64,000 nucleotides of DNA, from assembly GCF_902506505.1 (NCBI RefSeq), contig NZ_LR733406.1, positions 186,001-250,000 of the forward strand. Reading direction: 5' to 3'. Numbering within the stretch: position 1 is the first letter of the stretch; the number at the start of each line of letters is the position of its first letter. The stretch comes from Pseudomonas sp. 8AS. GTDB taxonomy: Bacteria; Pseudomonadota; Gammaproteobacteria; Pseudomonadales; Pseudomonadaceae. The notes beneath the pieces are model-generated. The model saw only the letters and a program-made list of their open reading frames with translations, did not search any database and was not told where the DNA came from. A program made the translations under genes and the position numbers. Below are positions 1 to 8,447 of this stretch, piece after piece.

Positions 1-826
1 CTGCCCGCACCACTACCGCCACGCCCTGCCCGGCGAAAGCGAAGAGCAGTTCGCCGATCGCCTGGCCGCCGAGCTGGAGCAGCGCATCCTCAGTGAAGGG
101 GCCGAGACCATCGCCGCCTTCATCGGCGAGCCGCTGATGGGGGCCGGCGGCGTGATCGTGCCGCCGCGCACCTACTGGCAGAAGATCCAGGCCGTGTGCC
201 GCCGCCACGACATCCTGGTGATCGCCGACGAAGTGATCTGCGGTTTCGGCCGCACCGGCAACATGTTCGGCAGTCAGACCTTCGCCATCCAGCCGGACGT
301 GATGGTGCTGTCCAAGCAGCTGTCCTCGTCCTACCAGCCGATTGCCGCGATCCTGATCAACGACGAGCTGTACCAGGGCATCGCCGAGCAGAGCAACAGC
401 CTGGGCACCCTCGGCCACGGCTTTACCGGCAGCGCCCATCCGGTGGCCACCGCCGTGGCCCTGGAAAACCTCAAGATCATCGAGGAAGAGCAGCTGGTGC
501 AGCACGCGGCCGCCATGGGCCAGCGCCTGCATGCCGGCCTGCGCGAGTTCGCCGACCACCCGCTGGTGGGCGAGGTGCGCGGTTGTGGGCTGATCGCCGC
601 GGTGGAGCTGGTCGGCAACCGGCAGACCAAGGCGCCGCATGGCAGCCCCGGCACGCTCGGCCGCTACCTCGCCGGCCGTGCCCAGGAGCACGGCATGATC
701 ACCCGCGCCATGGGCGACGCCATCGCCTTCTGCCCGCCGCTGATCAGCAGCGAGGCGGAGATCGACCAACTGATCCAGCGCTTCGCCTACGCCCTCGACG
801 ACACTAGCCACTGGCTGCGTAGCTGA
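1..826 (+). CDS. Class-III PLP-dependent aminotransferase, 5' end outside the window
   Basis: The reading frame is already open at base 2 and gives 274 residues up to the TGA at 824-826; the N-terminal part lies off the left edge. The fold-type I class-III signature DEVICGFGRTG is present, followed about 25 residues later by a lysine in VLSKQLSS, which is the expected site of the pyridoxal-phosphate Schiff base. The C-terminal stretch HGFTGSAHPVA...ALENL matches omega-aminotransferases. It is a paralogue of the spuC-like gene at 2432-3793, and polyamine genes follow, so an amine- or omega-amino-acid:pyruvate/2-oxoglutarate transaminase is likely. The substrate cannot be told from this fragment. 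Confidence 0.9.
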   Translation, partial: CPHHYRHALPGESEEQFADRLAAELEQRILSEGAETIAAFIGEPLMGAGGVIVPPRTYWQKIQAVCRRHDILVIADEVICGFGRTGNMFGSQTFAIQPDVMVLSKQLSSSYQPIAAILINDELYQGIAEQSNSLGTLGHGFTGSAHPVATAVALENLKIIEEEQLVQHAAAMGQRLHAGLREFADHPLVGEVRGCGLIAAVELVGNRQTKAPHGSPGTLGRYLAGRAQEHGMITRAMGDAIAFCPPLISSEAEIDQLIQRFAYALDDTSHWLRS

Positions 827-881
827 GCACCAGCCACCCGCCGTGCCGGCCAGCGGCGCGGCGGGAGGCCTGCTGGGATCA

Positions 882-912
882 ACACAAAAGCCCGCCGAAG
901 CGGGTTTTTGTG
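882..912. terminator. Bidirectional intrinsic terminator after the aminotransferase
   Basis: A GC stem (CCCGC/GCGGG) is flanked by an A-run on the left and TTTTTGTGT on the right, so it can act on both strands. It lies 56 bases after the aminotransferase stop. Confidence 0.8.
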
Positions 913-1496
913 TTGGTCATGTACCCGCTGCGTGCTGCATAGGCGCATGCCATCCGTGGGAGCGAGTTCTGCGTCGTAGGGTGCGCCGTGTGCACCTGAT
1001 GGCCCGAGGGCACCCTGCTGAGCTGATTGCCGAGCGGGCTAATGGTTTGGGTTTCGCCCACCCGGGCGAGTCACTTGATTCGCTTCGCTCACCTTTCAGG
1101 CCAGCCTGTGGCTGTTACTGCGCTTCGCTCTGTTTCTCGTTGCTCGCACAAGAGAAAGTAACCAAAGAGAAGTGCGCCCCGACATCCAGGTTTCGCTACG
1201 CGAAACTTCCCTCGTTCCGGTGCCGCTCCGGGGGCCGGCTTACAAGGGCCATCCCTGGCCCTTTAAGCCTCTCGCCGCATCCCTGCGGCTCGTCCCCCTG
1301 CGCAACACCTCCACTACTCGCTGCGCTCGCCCTGCGGGCCAGCCTACGGCTGTTACTCCGCTGCGCTACGTTTCGGCTTCCTGACGGGGACTCAGGCTCC
1401 GAGCTGCCTGACGGCTCTTTCTTGCCGCTACGCGGATTGGCTTTCCACCCTGCAAGCCATCGAGCTGCATACAACACGCTGTTGGGACATCACCAA
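913..1496. repeat. Non-coding composite repeat region
   Basis: About 580 bases with no convincing gene. Bases 976-996 match one arm of the perfect inverted repeat at 30711-30773 at 20 of 21 positions. Bases 1080-1129 and 1318-1367 are direct repeats of each other (about 41 of 50 identical). The segment between them (about 1148-1300) contains the string AAGTAACCAAAGAGAAGTGC, which I remember as recurring in intergenic regions of pseudomonads; that recollection could not be checked. Open frames exist here but they follow the repeat and have no ribosome binding site or recognisable product. Confidence 0.6.
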
Positions 1497-1536
1497 TAAA
1501 AACGCCGCAATTCCCCTAGGAAATGCGGCGTTTTTC
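1497..1536. terminator. Bidirectional intrinsic terminator of the amidotransferase gene
   Basis: AAAAACGCCGC and GCGGCGTTTTT form a long stem with A/T tails on both sides. It sits about 35 bases past the stop codon of the minus-strand amidotransferase and also faces the non-coding repeat region. Confidence 0.85.
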
Positions 1537-1571
1537 ATAGGAACGGCATTACCCCGGCATGGCCCAGTGGG

Positions 1572-2303
1572 TCACGCCTGAGCGGCCTGCGCCTGCCCCT
1601 GGGCCACGAAGCGCATCATCCACTCGGCCACGATCGCCCCCTGGTGCGCCTGTTCCAGGCTGTCGAGGGCCTGCCGGTAGACCTGCTCGCCCCAGTGCTC
1701 ACGGCGGATTTCGAGGATCGAGCGGGAATAGTCCGCCACCAGTTCCGGATGCCCCTGCCAACACAGCACCTGGTCGCCGATGCAGTAGGCGGCGATCGGG
1801 CAGAAGCTGTTGCTGGCCAGGATGGTGGCATTGGCCGGGGCCTGGGTGACCTGGTCCTGGTGGATGATCAGCATCGACAGCTGCTCGGTGCGCGGCTGCA
1901 TCCAGGGCTCCTGCGCGTGCACCGCATAGTGCTGCACGCCGACGCCCCAGCCCTGGCTCGCCCGCTCGGTCTTGCCGCCGAGCAGCAAGGCCAGCAGCTG
2001 ATGGCCGAAGCAGATGCCGAGCAGCTTGTCGCCGGCGGCATAGCGCGCCAGCACGTACTCGCGCAGAGTCTGGATCCACGGTTCGCTGCCGAAGGAGTCG
2101 TACTTGCTGCCGGTGATCAGGTAGGCGTCGTAGCGCTGCGTGTCATCCGGGTACTGCCCCTGGATCACATTGAACACCTCGAACTCGGCGGCAACCGGCT
2201 GCTGCGCGAACAGCTGCTTAAACATGCGGCCATAGCCGTGGTACTGCTCGACCAGCTCGGGACGAATGTGGTCGGTTTCGAGGATGCAGATGCGCAATGC
2301 CAT
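1572..2303 (-). CDS. Class I glutamine amidotransferase, probable gamma-glutamyl-polyamine hydrolase type
   Basis: 243 residues, starting at an ATG with AGGA eight bases upstream; a longer in-frame extension exists but lacks a binding site. The GATase triad is visible: nucleophile Cys98 in GICFGHQ, and His185 and Glu187 in WQGHPE. Proteins of this family remove the glutamyl group from glutamine or gamma-glutamyl amides. It lies directly downstream of a spuC-like transaminase and a glutamine-synthetase-like gene on the same strand, the partners expected in the gamma-glutamylated polyamine route, so hydrolysis of a gamma-glutamyl intermediate (PauD2-like) is the most likely job. That substrate is inferred from context. 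Confidence 0.85.
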   Translation of the reverse strand: MALRICILETDHIRPELVEQYHGYGRMFKQLFAQQPVAAEFEVFNVIQGQYPDDTQRYDAYLITGSKYDSFGSEPWIQTLREYVLARYAAGDKLLGICFGHQLLALLLGGKTERASQGWGVGVQHYAVHAQEPWMQPRTEQLSMLIIHQDQVTQAPANATILASNSFCPIAAYCIGDQVLCWQGHPELVADYSRSILEIRREHWGEQVYRQALDSLEQAHQGAIVAEWMMRFVAQGQAQAAQA

Positions 2304-2431
2304 CGGGGATTCCTGTGTTGCGGGGGCGGTTAAAGGGGGGAGTGTGTACACCTTCAAGGTTCCGCCAGACAAGGATGCGGGGGATTCCGCACCCTCGTGG
2401 CTGGCGGCTGGAAACGATCGCGGAGCGGCTT

Positions 2432-3793
2432 TTAGCCCTGCAGATCCTGCAGGGTCAGGTCCAGGCACAGACGTGCCTTTTCCACCAGCTCGTCGATCTC
2501 GGCCTTGCTGATCACCAGCGGCGGCGAAATGATCATGGTGTCGCCCACGGCGCGCATGATCAGGCCGTTGTTGAAGCAGTGGCCGCGGCAGATCATGCCC
2601 ACGCCCTTGCCTTCGTAACGGGCGCGGGTGGCCTTGTCCTTGACCAGCTCGATGGCGCCGAGCATGCCGACACCACGCACTTCACCGACCAGCGGGTGGT
2701 CGAGCAGCTCGCGCAGGCGCTTCTGCAGGTACGGCGCGGTTTCTTCGCGCACGGTTTCGAGGATCTTCTCGTCGCGCAGGATGCGGATGTTTTCCAGGGC
2801 CACGGCGGCGGCCACCGGGTGCCCGGAGTAGGTGAAGCCGTGGTTGAAGTCACCCGCGCTCTTGATCACGTCGAACACCTTGTCACTGACGATCAGGCCA
2901 CCCATGGGGATGTAGCCGCTGGTCAGGCCCTTGGCGATGGTCATCAGGTCCGGTTTGTTGCCGTAGTAGTCGCTGCCGAACCACTCGCCGGTACGGCCGA
3001 AACCGCAGATCACTTCGTCGGCGACGAACAGGATGTCGTACTTGGCGAGGATCTCGCGGATCTTCGGCCAGTAGGTCTCCGGCGGCACGATCACCCCGCC
3101 GGCGCCCTGGATCGGCTCGGCGATAAAGGCGGCGACGTTTTCTTCACCCACTTCGAGAATCTTCTTCTCCAGCTGCTCGGCGGCCCAGATGCCGAATTCG
3201 TCCGGGCTCATGTCGCCGCCCTCGCCGAACCAGTACGGCTGCGGGATGTGCACGATGCCCGGGATGGTACCGCCCTGGGCATGCATGCCGGCCATGCCGC
3301 CCAGCGCGGCGCCGGCCACGGTGGAGCCGTGGTAGCCGTTGATGCGGCCGATGATCACTTTCTTGTCCGGCTGACCCTTGCACGCCCAGTAGTGGCGAAC
3401 CATGCGCAGCATGGTGTCGTTGCCTTCGGAGCCGGAGCCGGTGAAGAACACATGGTTCATGCCTTCCGGGGCGATCTCGGCGATCACCTTGGCCAGCTCC
3501 AGCACCGGCGGGTGGGCGGTCATGAAGAAGGTGTTGTAGAACGGCAGTTCCTTCATCTGCGCCGCGGCGGCATCGGCCAGCTCATGGCGACCGTAGCCGA
3601 CCGCGGCGCACCACAGGCCGGCCATGCCGTCGAGGATCTTGTTGCCTTCGCTGTCCCACACGTACACGCCTTCACCCTTGGTGATGATGCGCGGGCCGAC
3701 GTCGATCAGCTGCTGATAGTCGCTGAACGGGGCCAGGTGATGGTCACGGCTCATGGCCTGCCATTTCAGGGTTTGCGGGTTCTTGGTCGTCAT
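2432..3793 (-). CDS. spuC: Polyamine:pyruvate aminotransferase (SpuC-like)
   Basis: 453 residues, full length for the omega-aminotransferase class. PLP-dependent: it moves the terminal amino group of putrescine, cadaverine or related polyamines to pyruvate. Visible motifs are GSGSEGNDT (residues 119-127), DEVICGFGRTG (259-269) and the Schiff-base Lys288 in TIAKGLTSGY. The ATG at 3793 gives the standard N-terminus and is preceded by GGAGG. It is followed by the amidotransferase (128-base gap) and preceded by the glutamine-synthetase-like gene (51-base gap) on the same strand, suggesting one polyamine catabolic operon. Cytosolic. Confidence 0.9.
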   Translation of the reverse strand: MTTKNPQTLKWQAMSRDHHLAPFSDYQQLIDVGPRIITKGEGVYVWDSEGNKILDGMAGLWCAAVGYGRHELADAAAAQMKELPFYNTFFMTAHPPVLELAKVIAEIAPEGMNHVFFTGSGSEGNDTMLRMVRHYWACKGQPDKKVIIGRINGYHGSTVAGAALGGMAGMHAQGGTIPGIVHIPQPYWFGEGGDMSPDEFGIWAAEQLEKKILEVGEENVAAFIAEPIQGAGGVIVPPETYWPKIREILAKYDILFVADEVICGFGRTGEWFGSDYYGNKPDLMTIAKGLTSGYIPMGGLIVSDKVFDVIKSAGDFNHGFTYSGHPVAAAVALENIRILRDEKILETVREETAPYLQKRLRELLDHPLVGEVRGVGMLGAIELVKDKATRARYEGKGVGMICRGHCFNNGLIMRAVGDTMIISPPLVISKAEIDELVEKARLCLDLTLQDLQG

Positions 3794-3844
3794 GGCGCCT
3801 CCAATGAATGGCGGGGCAGCGCCCGCTGGGGCGCTGCCTGAGGG

Positions 3845-5236
3845 TTAGCTTCTGGCCAGCAGGTGTTTGATGGCGAAGTCCGCGTCGGCGGCCTGCTCGT
3901 TCAATTCATGCTGTTTGATCATGCTGTACAGCTCGATAAAGGGCGCCCCGAACACCTCGCCCATGATCGGGCAGCGCTGCAACTCCAGCAGCGCCTCGCT
4001 GAGGTCCGCCGGCAACGCGCCGCGCTCGGACACCGCAGGGCGGTCGCTGACCTCCGGGCCGGGCTCGATCTGCTGCTGCATGCCGGCCAGGCCGGCGCCG
4101 AGCATCAGCGCCAGGCTCAGGTAGGGGTTGGCATCGCCACCCGGCAGGCGGTGTTCGACGCGGCGGTTGGCTGGGTCGGAATGCGGCACGCGGAAGGCCG
4201 CGGTGCGGTTGTCATAGCCCCACTCGACGCTGGCCGGCGAGGCATCCGGGCGGTGCAGGCGCACGTAGGAGTGGGCGTAGGGCGCGAGAATCGCCATCGA
4301 CGCCCGCGCCGACGCCTGCCAGCCACCGATGAAGTGCCTGAGGCGCGGATGCGGCGCGCCGTCGGCGGCGGTAAAGGGGTTGTTGCCTTCGGCGTCGGCC
4401 AGGCTGACGTGCCAGTGCAAACCGGTGCCCGGCTCGGTCAGGTAGGGCTTGGCCATGAAGGTCGCCAGGCAGCCGTGGCGGCGGGCGATCTCGCGGGCCA
4501 GGCGCTTGAATCGGAACACCGCATCGGCCTGGGCCAGCGGCTCGCCGGGGGCGAAGTTGACTTCGTACTGGCCCAGCGCCGACTCGTGGCCGTAGCCGGT
4601 GATCGGAATGTTCTGGGCCTCGCAGGCCGCCCACAGTTCATCGAAGAAGGGCGCGAAAGTGCCGGCGGTTTCCGCCGAAGCCAGGTCGTGGGAGCTTTCG
4701 ATATGCGGCACCCGCGCCGACATGCCGTGGGCCACCTGCAGGCCGCCATCGGCGGCGCGCTGCGGATGAACCAGGAAGAACTCCAGCTCCGGCGCCACCT
4801 TGGCGCGGTAGCCGGCAGCCTTGAGACGGGCCAGGGTGCGCTTGAGCAACTGGCGGGTGGACAGCTCGGCGACCTCGTACTGGCAGTGGCCATCGGCCGC
4901 GGTGAAGCTCGCCTCGATATCGCAGATCAGCGTCGCGGTCGGCACGCCGGCCAGCGGGTCACGCACCAGGGTGCGCCAGTCCGGGCGCATGGCCATGTCC
5001 GGGAACATCGGCGGGAAGATGCGCTTGAACACTTCCGGCGGCTCGCCACCGGTCACGGTCAGGCCGAGAAACAGCGAGGGCATCTTCGCCCCCAGGGTCT
5101 CGGCAAAGCTGGCGCGGCTGAGGATCTTGCCGCGCGCCACGCTGGTCAGGTCGGCGAAGACCAGCTCGACCCGCTGGATATCGTTGGCCTCCAGCCAGGC
5201 CAGGGCCTCGCCGGCGGTGGAAAACTCTGGATACAT
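3845..5236 (-). CDS. Glutamine synthetase-like gamma-glutamylpolyamine synthetase
   Basis: 463 residues with the glutamine synthetase fold: catalytic-domain motifs ELEFFLVHP, GHESALGQYEVNF, GTGLHWHVSL and NRTAAFRVP, and the C-terminal RVEHRLPGGDANPY. Length and sequence fit the PuuA/PauA/SpuB-SpuI group, which ligates glutamate to a polyamine at the cost of ATP, rather than housekeeping GlnA. The chosen ATG (5234-5236) begins the usual MYPEF...EALAWL N-terminus; the frame runs further upstream, but that part overlaps the CoA-transferase remnant on the same strand and looks non-native. First gene of the polyamine cluster. The exact amine is not decidable here. Confidence 0.85.
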   Translation of the reverse strand: MYPEFSTAGEALAWLEANDIQRVELVFADLTSVARGKILSRASFAETLGAKMPSLFLGLTVTGGEPPEVFKRIFPPMFPDMAMRPDWRTLVRDPLAGVPTATLICDIEASFTAADGHCQYEVAELSTRQLLKRTLARLKAAGYRAKVAPELEFFLVHPQRAADGGLQVAHGMSARVPHIESSHDLASAETAGTFAPFFDELWAACEAQNIPITGYGHESALGQYEVNFAPGEPLAQADAVFRFKRLAREIARRHGCLATFMAKPYLTEPGTGLHWHVSLADAEGNNPFTAADGAPHPRLRHFIGGWQASARASMAILAPYAHSYVRLHRPDASPASVEWGYDNRTAAFRVPHSDPANRRVEHRLPGGDANPYLSLALMLGAGLAGMQQQIEPGPEVSDRPAVSERGALPADLSEALLELQRCPIMGEVFGAPFIELYSMIKQHELNEQAADADFAIKHLLARS

Positions 5237-5304
5237 GGAAAACCTCGAAATCTGCTCGCAGCCCGAATGCTGCCCTATGGGGTGTTCAGTCGCTCGCCCG
5301 GCGC

Positions 5305-5658
5305 TCAGCCGCAACCGTCCGCCTCGCGCGGAGCGAGTGCGACACAGGGCACGCCGACCCAGCTCAGGGCGGCGACCCACTCGTCGGTGCGATGCTCCAC
5401 CGTGTGGCGGCGCAGCAGGGCGGACAATTCGTCCTTGTGCCGATAACGGGCGCGCTGGCTGGCGAAACGCGGGTCCTGCGTCCACTGCTGATGACCGGCC
5501 AGCGCGCACAGCTCGGCAAACTGGTGGTCATTGCTCACCGCGAGAAAGAACGCCCCGTCGGCGCTCGGGAAGATATGGCAAGGTGCCGGCTTGGCCACCC
5601 TGCCCATTGCCCCGCGAACGAGTACCTCGGACATCATCCCCCCAATCGAAGTCTGCAT
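5305..5658 (-). pseudogene. Remnant of a family III (CaiB/BaiF) CoA-transferase, gcdG-like
   Basis: About 117 readable residues that match only the middle of family III CoA-transferases: FPSADGAFFLAVSNDHQF, then WTQDPRFASQRARYRHKDEL and TDEWVAALSWVGVPC. Full members have about 400 residues; the N-terminal half with the catalytic Asp and the C-terminal end are missing, and the frame breaks off after VPCVAL. It lies directly downstream of gcdH, where Pseudomonas species keep the glutarate CoA-transferase gene, so I read it as the decayed partner gene. No functional product is expected. Confidence 0.75.
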
Positions 5659-5695
5659 GCAGAGTGTCCGGGCAACCCCGGGGGTTGATACGACA

Positions 5696-5724
5696 GCGGG
5701 CGGGTAGCCTGGCCACCCGCCCGC
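5696..5724 (-). terminator. Stem-loop downstream of gcdH
   Basis: Perfect 10-bp stem GCGGGCGGGT/ACCCGCCCGC with a 9-base loop, 19 bases past the gcdH stop. There is no U-run, so it may be a weak terminator or a 3'-end stabilising hairpin. Confidence 0.55.
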
Positions 5725-5742
5725 CTGGTTGTTGTGCCGCGA

Positions 5743-6924
5743 TCAGTAGAAGGCTTGCAGGCCGGTCTGCGCGCGGCCGAGGATCAGCGCATGGACGTCG
5801 TGGGTACCTTCGTAGGTGTTGACCACTTCCAGGTTGACCAGGTGGCGAGCCACCCCGTACTCGTCGCTGATGCCGTTGCCGCCGAGCATGTCGCGGGCCA
5901 TGCGGGCGATTTCCAGGGACTTGCCGCAGCTGTTGCGCTTCATGATCGAGGTGATTTCCACCGCGGCGGTGCCTTCGTCCTTCATGCGGCCCAGGCGCAG
6001 GCAGCCTTGCAGGGCCAGGGTGATTTCGGTCTGCATGTCGGCCAGCTTCTTCTGGATCAGCTGGGTCTGCGCCAGCGGGCGGCCGAACTGCTTGCGGTCC
6101 AGGGTGTACTGGCGGGCGGTGTGCCAGCAGTCTTCGGCGGCGCCCAGGGCACCCCAGCTGATGCCGTAGCGGGCCGAGTTGAGGCAGGTGAACGGACCTT
6201 TCAGGCCGCGTACATCGGGGAAGGCGTTTTCTTCCGGGCAGAACACGTTGTCCATGACGATTTCGCCGGTGATCGAGGCGCGCAGGCCGACCTTGCCGTG
6301 GATCGCCGGGGCGGACAGACCTTCCCAGCCCTTCTCCAGGACGAAGCCGCGGATCTCGCCGGCGTCATCCTTGGCCCAGACCACGAACACGTCGGCGATC
6401 GGGCTGTTGGTGATCCACATCTTGGCGCCGGTCAGGCGGTAGCCGCCGTCGACCTTCCTGGCGCGGGTGATCATCGAGCCCGGGTCGGAACCGTGGTCCG
6501 GCTCGGTCAGGCCGAAGCAGCCGATGTATTCGCCGCTGGCCAGCTTGGGCAGGTACTTCTGCTTGGTCGCCTCGTTGCCGAACTCGTTGATCGGCACCAT
6601 CACCAGGGAGGACTGCACGCTCATCATCGAGCGGTAGCCGGAGTCGATGCGCTCCACTTCGCGGGCGATCAGGCCGTAGCACACGTAGTTGAGGCCGCTG
6701 CCACCGTAGATTTCCGGGATGGTGGCGCCGAGCAGGCCGGTCTCGCCCATCTCGCGGAAGATCTTCGGATCGGTCTGTTCGTTGCGGAAGGCCAGTTGCA
6801 CCCGCGGCTTCAGCTTGTCGGCGGCGAACTGCTGGGCGCTGTCACGCACCATGCGCTCTTCTTCAGTCAGTTGCTGATCGAGCAGCAGCGGGTCGATCCA
6901 GTTGAAGGTTGCCTTGCTGGCCAT
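5743..6924 (-). CDS. gcdH: Glutaryl-CoA dehydrogenase
   Basis: 393 residues, the usual length. Acyl-CoA dehydrogenase family flavoprotein that oxidises and decarboxylates glutaryl-CoA to crotonyl-CoA in lysine/tryptophan/glutarate breakdown. The FAD/substrate loop [15 protein letters not shown] (137-151), KMWITN (168-173) and the catalytic base Glu372 in [16 protein letters not shown] are all present. The ATG at 6922-6924 has GAGGA seven bases upstream. A LysR gene is divergent upstream, as expected for gcdR; the CoA-transferase that should follow is only a remnant. Confidence 0.93.
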   Translation of the reverse strand: MASKATFNWIDPLLLDQQLTEEERMVRDSAQQFAADKLKPRVQLAFRNEQTDPKIFREMGETGLLGATIPEIYGGSGLNYVCYGLIAREVERIDSGYRSMMSVQSSLVMVPINEFGNEATKQKYLPKLASGEYIGCFGLTEPDHGSDPGSMITRARKVDGGYRLTGAKMWITNSPIADVFVVWAKDDAGEIRGFVLEKGWEGLSAPAIHGKVGLRASITGEIVMDNVFCPEENAFPDVRGLKGPFTCLNSARYGISWGALGAAEDCWHTARQYTLDRKQFGRPLAQTQLIQKKLADMQTEITLALQGCLRLGRMKDEGTAAVEITSIMKRNSCGKSLEIARMARDMLGGNGISDEYGVARHLVNLEVVNTYEGTHDVHALILGRAQTGLQAFY

Positions 6925-7021
6925 GGGGAAATCCTCGAAACATTGGCTGGAGTGCAACCGGCGCGGGGCCGGGCGATGGAAACAGACTAGGCCGGCAAAT
7001 GGCTCTCGGCAACCGAGGATT

Positions 7022-7039
7022 TTGCACGCTGTTGTGCAA
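7022..7039. promoter_or_regulatory. Candidate LysR-type operator between gcdH and gcdR
   Basis: Perfect inverted repeat TTGCAC-N6-GTGCAA in the 180-base divergent intergenic region, about 65 bases before the gcdR start. Geometry and position suit a LysR-type binding site controlling gcdH and gcdR. The assignment to GcdR is inference. Confidence 0.5.
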
Positions 7040-7104
7040 TATATTCACTTCGAGATAGGCTCAAGGTGGAACTTCTACCGCTCTATAGTGAGGGTATGAC
7101 ATAA

Positions 7105-8022
7105 ATGCGCCGCAAGATCCCCAGCACCGCCGCCCTGGTGGCCTTCGAGTCGGCCGCCCGCCACCAGAGTTTCACCAAGGCCGCCGACGAGCTGGCGCTG
7201 ACCCAGGGCGCCGTGTGCCGGCAGATCGCCGGGCTCGAGGAGTTCCTCGGCATCGAGCTGTTCCGCCGCTCGCGCCGCGGCGTGAAGCTGACCGAGGCCG
7301 GCCTGGCCTACAGCCGCAAGGTCGCCGCGCAGCTGGATGCGGTGGAGCGCGACACCCTGGCCGTCATGGGCCAGCAGGGCGCCATGAGCATCGAGCTGGC
7401 GGTGGTGCCGACCTTCGCCACCCAGTGGCTGGTGCCGCGCCTGAAGGACTTCCAGCACCTGCACCCGGAAGTCACAGTACACCTGACCAACCGCACCCGG
7501 CCGTTCCTGTTCGCCGACACCAGCTTCGACGCCGCCATCTATTTCGGCGACGCCGACTGGTCCGGCACCGAGGCGCACTACCTGATGCCCGAGCACCCGC
7601 TGCCGGTGTGCAGCGCGGAGCTGCTGGCCGGCCGCGCCCAGTTCAGCGCCGAGGAACTGGCCGGCCTACCGCTGCTGCAGCAGACCACCCGCCCCTATGC
7701 CTGGCGCCAGTGGTTCAACGCCCAGGGCCTGAACGTGCCGCGCGACATGAGCGGGCCGCGCTACGAGCTGTTCTCCATGCTCGCCCAGGCGGCCATGCAT
7801 GGCATGGGCGTGGCGCTGATCCCGCCGTTCCTGATCCAGCGCGAGCTGGCCGAAGGCCGCCTGCTGCCCGCCCATCCGCAGGCCCTGCACAGCAGCGACC
7901 GCGGCTACTACCTGATCATCCCCGAACGCAAGGTGGAATCGGCGGCCCTGCGCGCCTTCAGCGACTGGTTGTTGCAGGCGGCCCGCGACTACCAGCCGAT
8001 AAACACGCTGGAAGCCTTGTAG
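7105..8022 (+). CDS. gcdR: LysR-family regulator of glutarate catabolism
   Basis: 305 residues. N-terminal winged helix (about 1-62: AFESAARHQSFTKAADELALTQGAVCRQIAGLEE...) followed by a LysR substrate-binding domain (about 90-295). It is divergent from gcdH, with an 18-base palindrome in between; in Pseudomonas the regulator at this spot (GcdR) activates gcdH in response to glutarate. The DNA-binding helix is typical of the GcvA-like subgroup. Function is assigned from family and position. Confidence 0.85.
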   Translation: MRRKIPSTAALVAFESAARHQSFTKAADELALTQGAVCRQIAGLEEFLGIELFRRSRRGVKLTEAGLAYSRKVAAQLDAVERDTLAVMGQQGAMSIELAVVPTFATQWLVPRLKDFQHLHPEVTVHLTNRTRPFLFADTSFDAAIYFGDADWSGTEAHYLMPEHPLPVCSAELLAGRAQFSAEELAGLPLLQQTTRPYAWRQWFNAQGLNVPRDMSGPRYELFSMLAQAAMHGMGVALIPPFLIQRELAEGRLLPAHPQALHSSDRGYYLIIPERKVESAALRAFSDWLLQAARDYQPINTLEAL

Positions 8023-8447
8023 CACTAGGGATATAGCCGTGTAGCAAGACTGTCACGGCACTACAGGTCATATTTGCCGAAAGCGCCGAAAGGCCCGTGG
8101 CTGCTGGCCCGAACGGGATTTCGCACAGTCCGTGCAAAACATTACACGCAACAGCCAAGGCGACGAGCGGTTATTCACGTTTCGAATGCCCAGGATGCCC
8201 CACAAGTGCCGCAGGCAGGGGGCCAGGCCAGGAATAGCGCGGCCTGCAGCTGGTATAAAAGTGAACGACACCCCCCATAACTTGTAGTTATAGATTTTCA
8301 AAACTCCATAAATTCTTGAAGGCCTCGCCGTTCACCTGCAAAATGCCGCGCCCCGCCCCATTCGAGCGGGTTTGTGCTGATCCGCCCTCACCCGCGTGCC
8401 ATCCGCAGTGCGCCGGTCCATCAAAAAGATCACGCAGGAGAATTGAA
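8023..8447. other. Intergenic region and leader of the pnt operon
   Basis: 425 bases without a gene. Its right third is AT-rich (about 8250-8320) and contains the perfect palindrome ATAACT-TGT-AGTTAT at 8277-8291, a reasonable operator or promoter neighbourhood for pntAA. I see no clear terminator for gcdR. Confidence 0.5.

Noticed and set aside
843..1499. A 218-codon plus-strand open frame in the first intergenic region
   Set aside because: It runs through two terminator hairpins, the GTAGGGTGC repeat and the 50-base direct repeats; no ribosome binding site and no recognisable protein.
2297..3841. Long frame antisense to the spuC-like gene
   Set aside because: GC-rich shadow with His/Val/Gly-rich composition; the sense strand encodes a full aminotransferase with all motifs.
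5237..5509. N-terminal extension of the glutamine-synthetase-like gene
   Set aside because: The frame stays open but overlaps the CoA-transferase remnant; the family N-terminus begins at the ATG at 5236.
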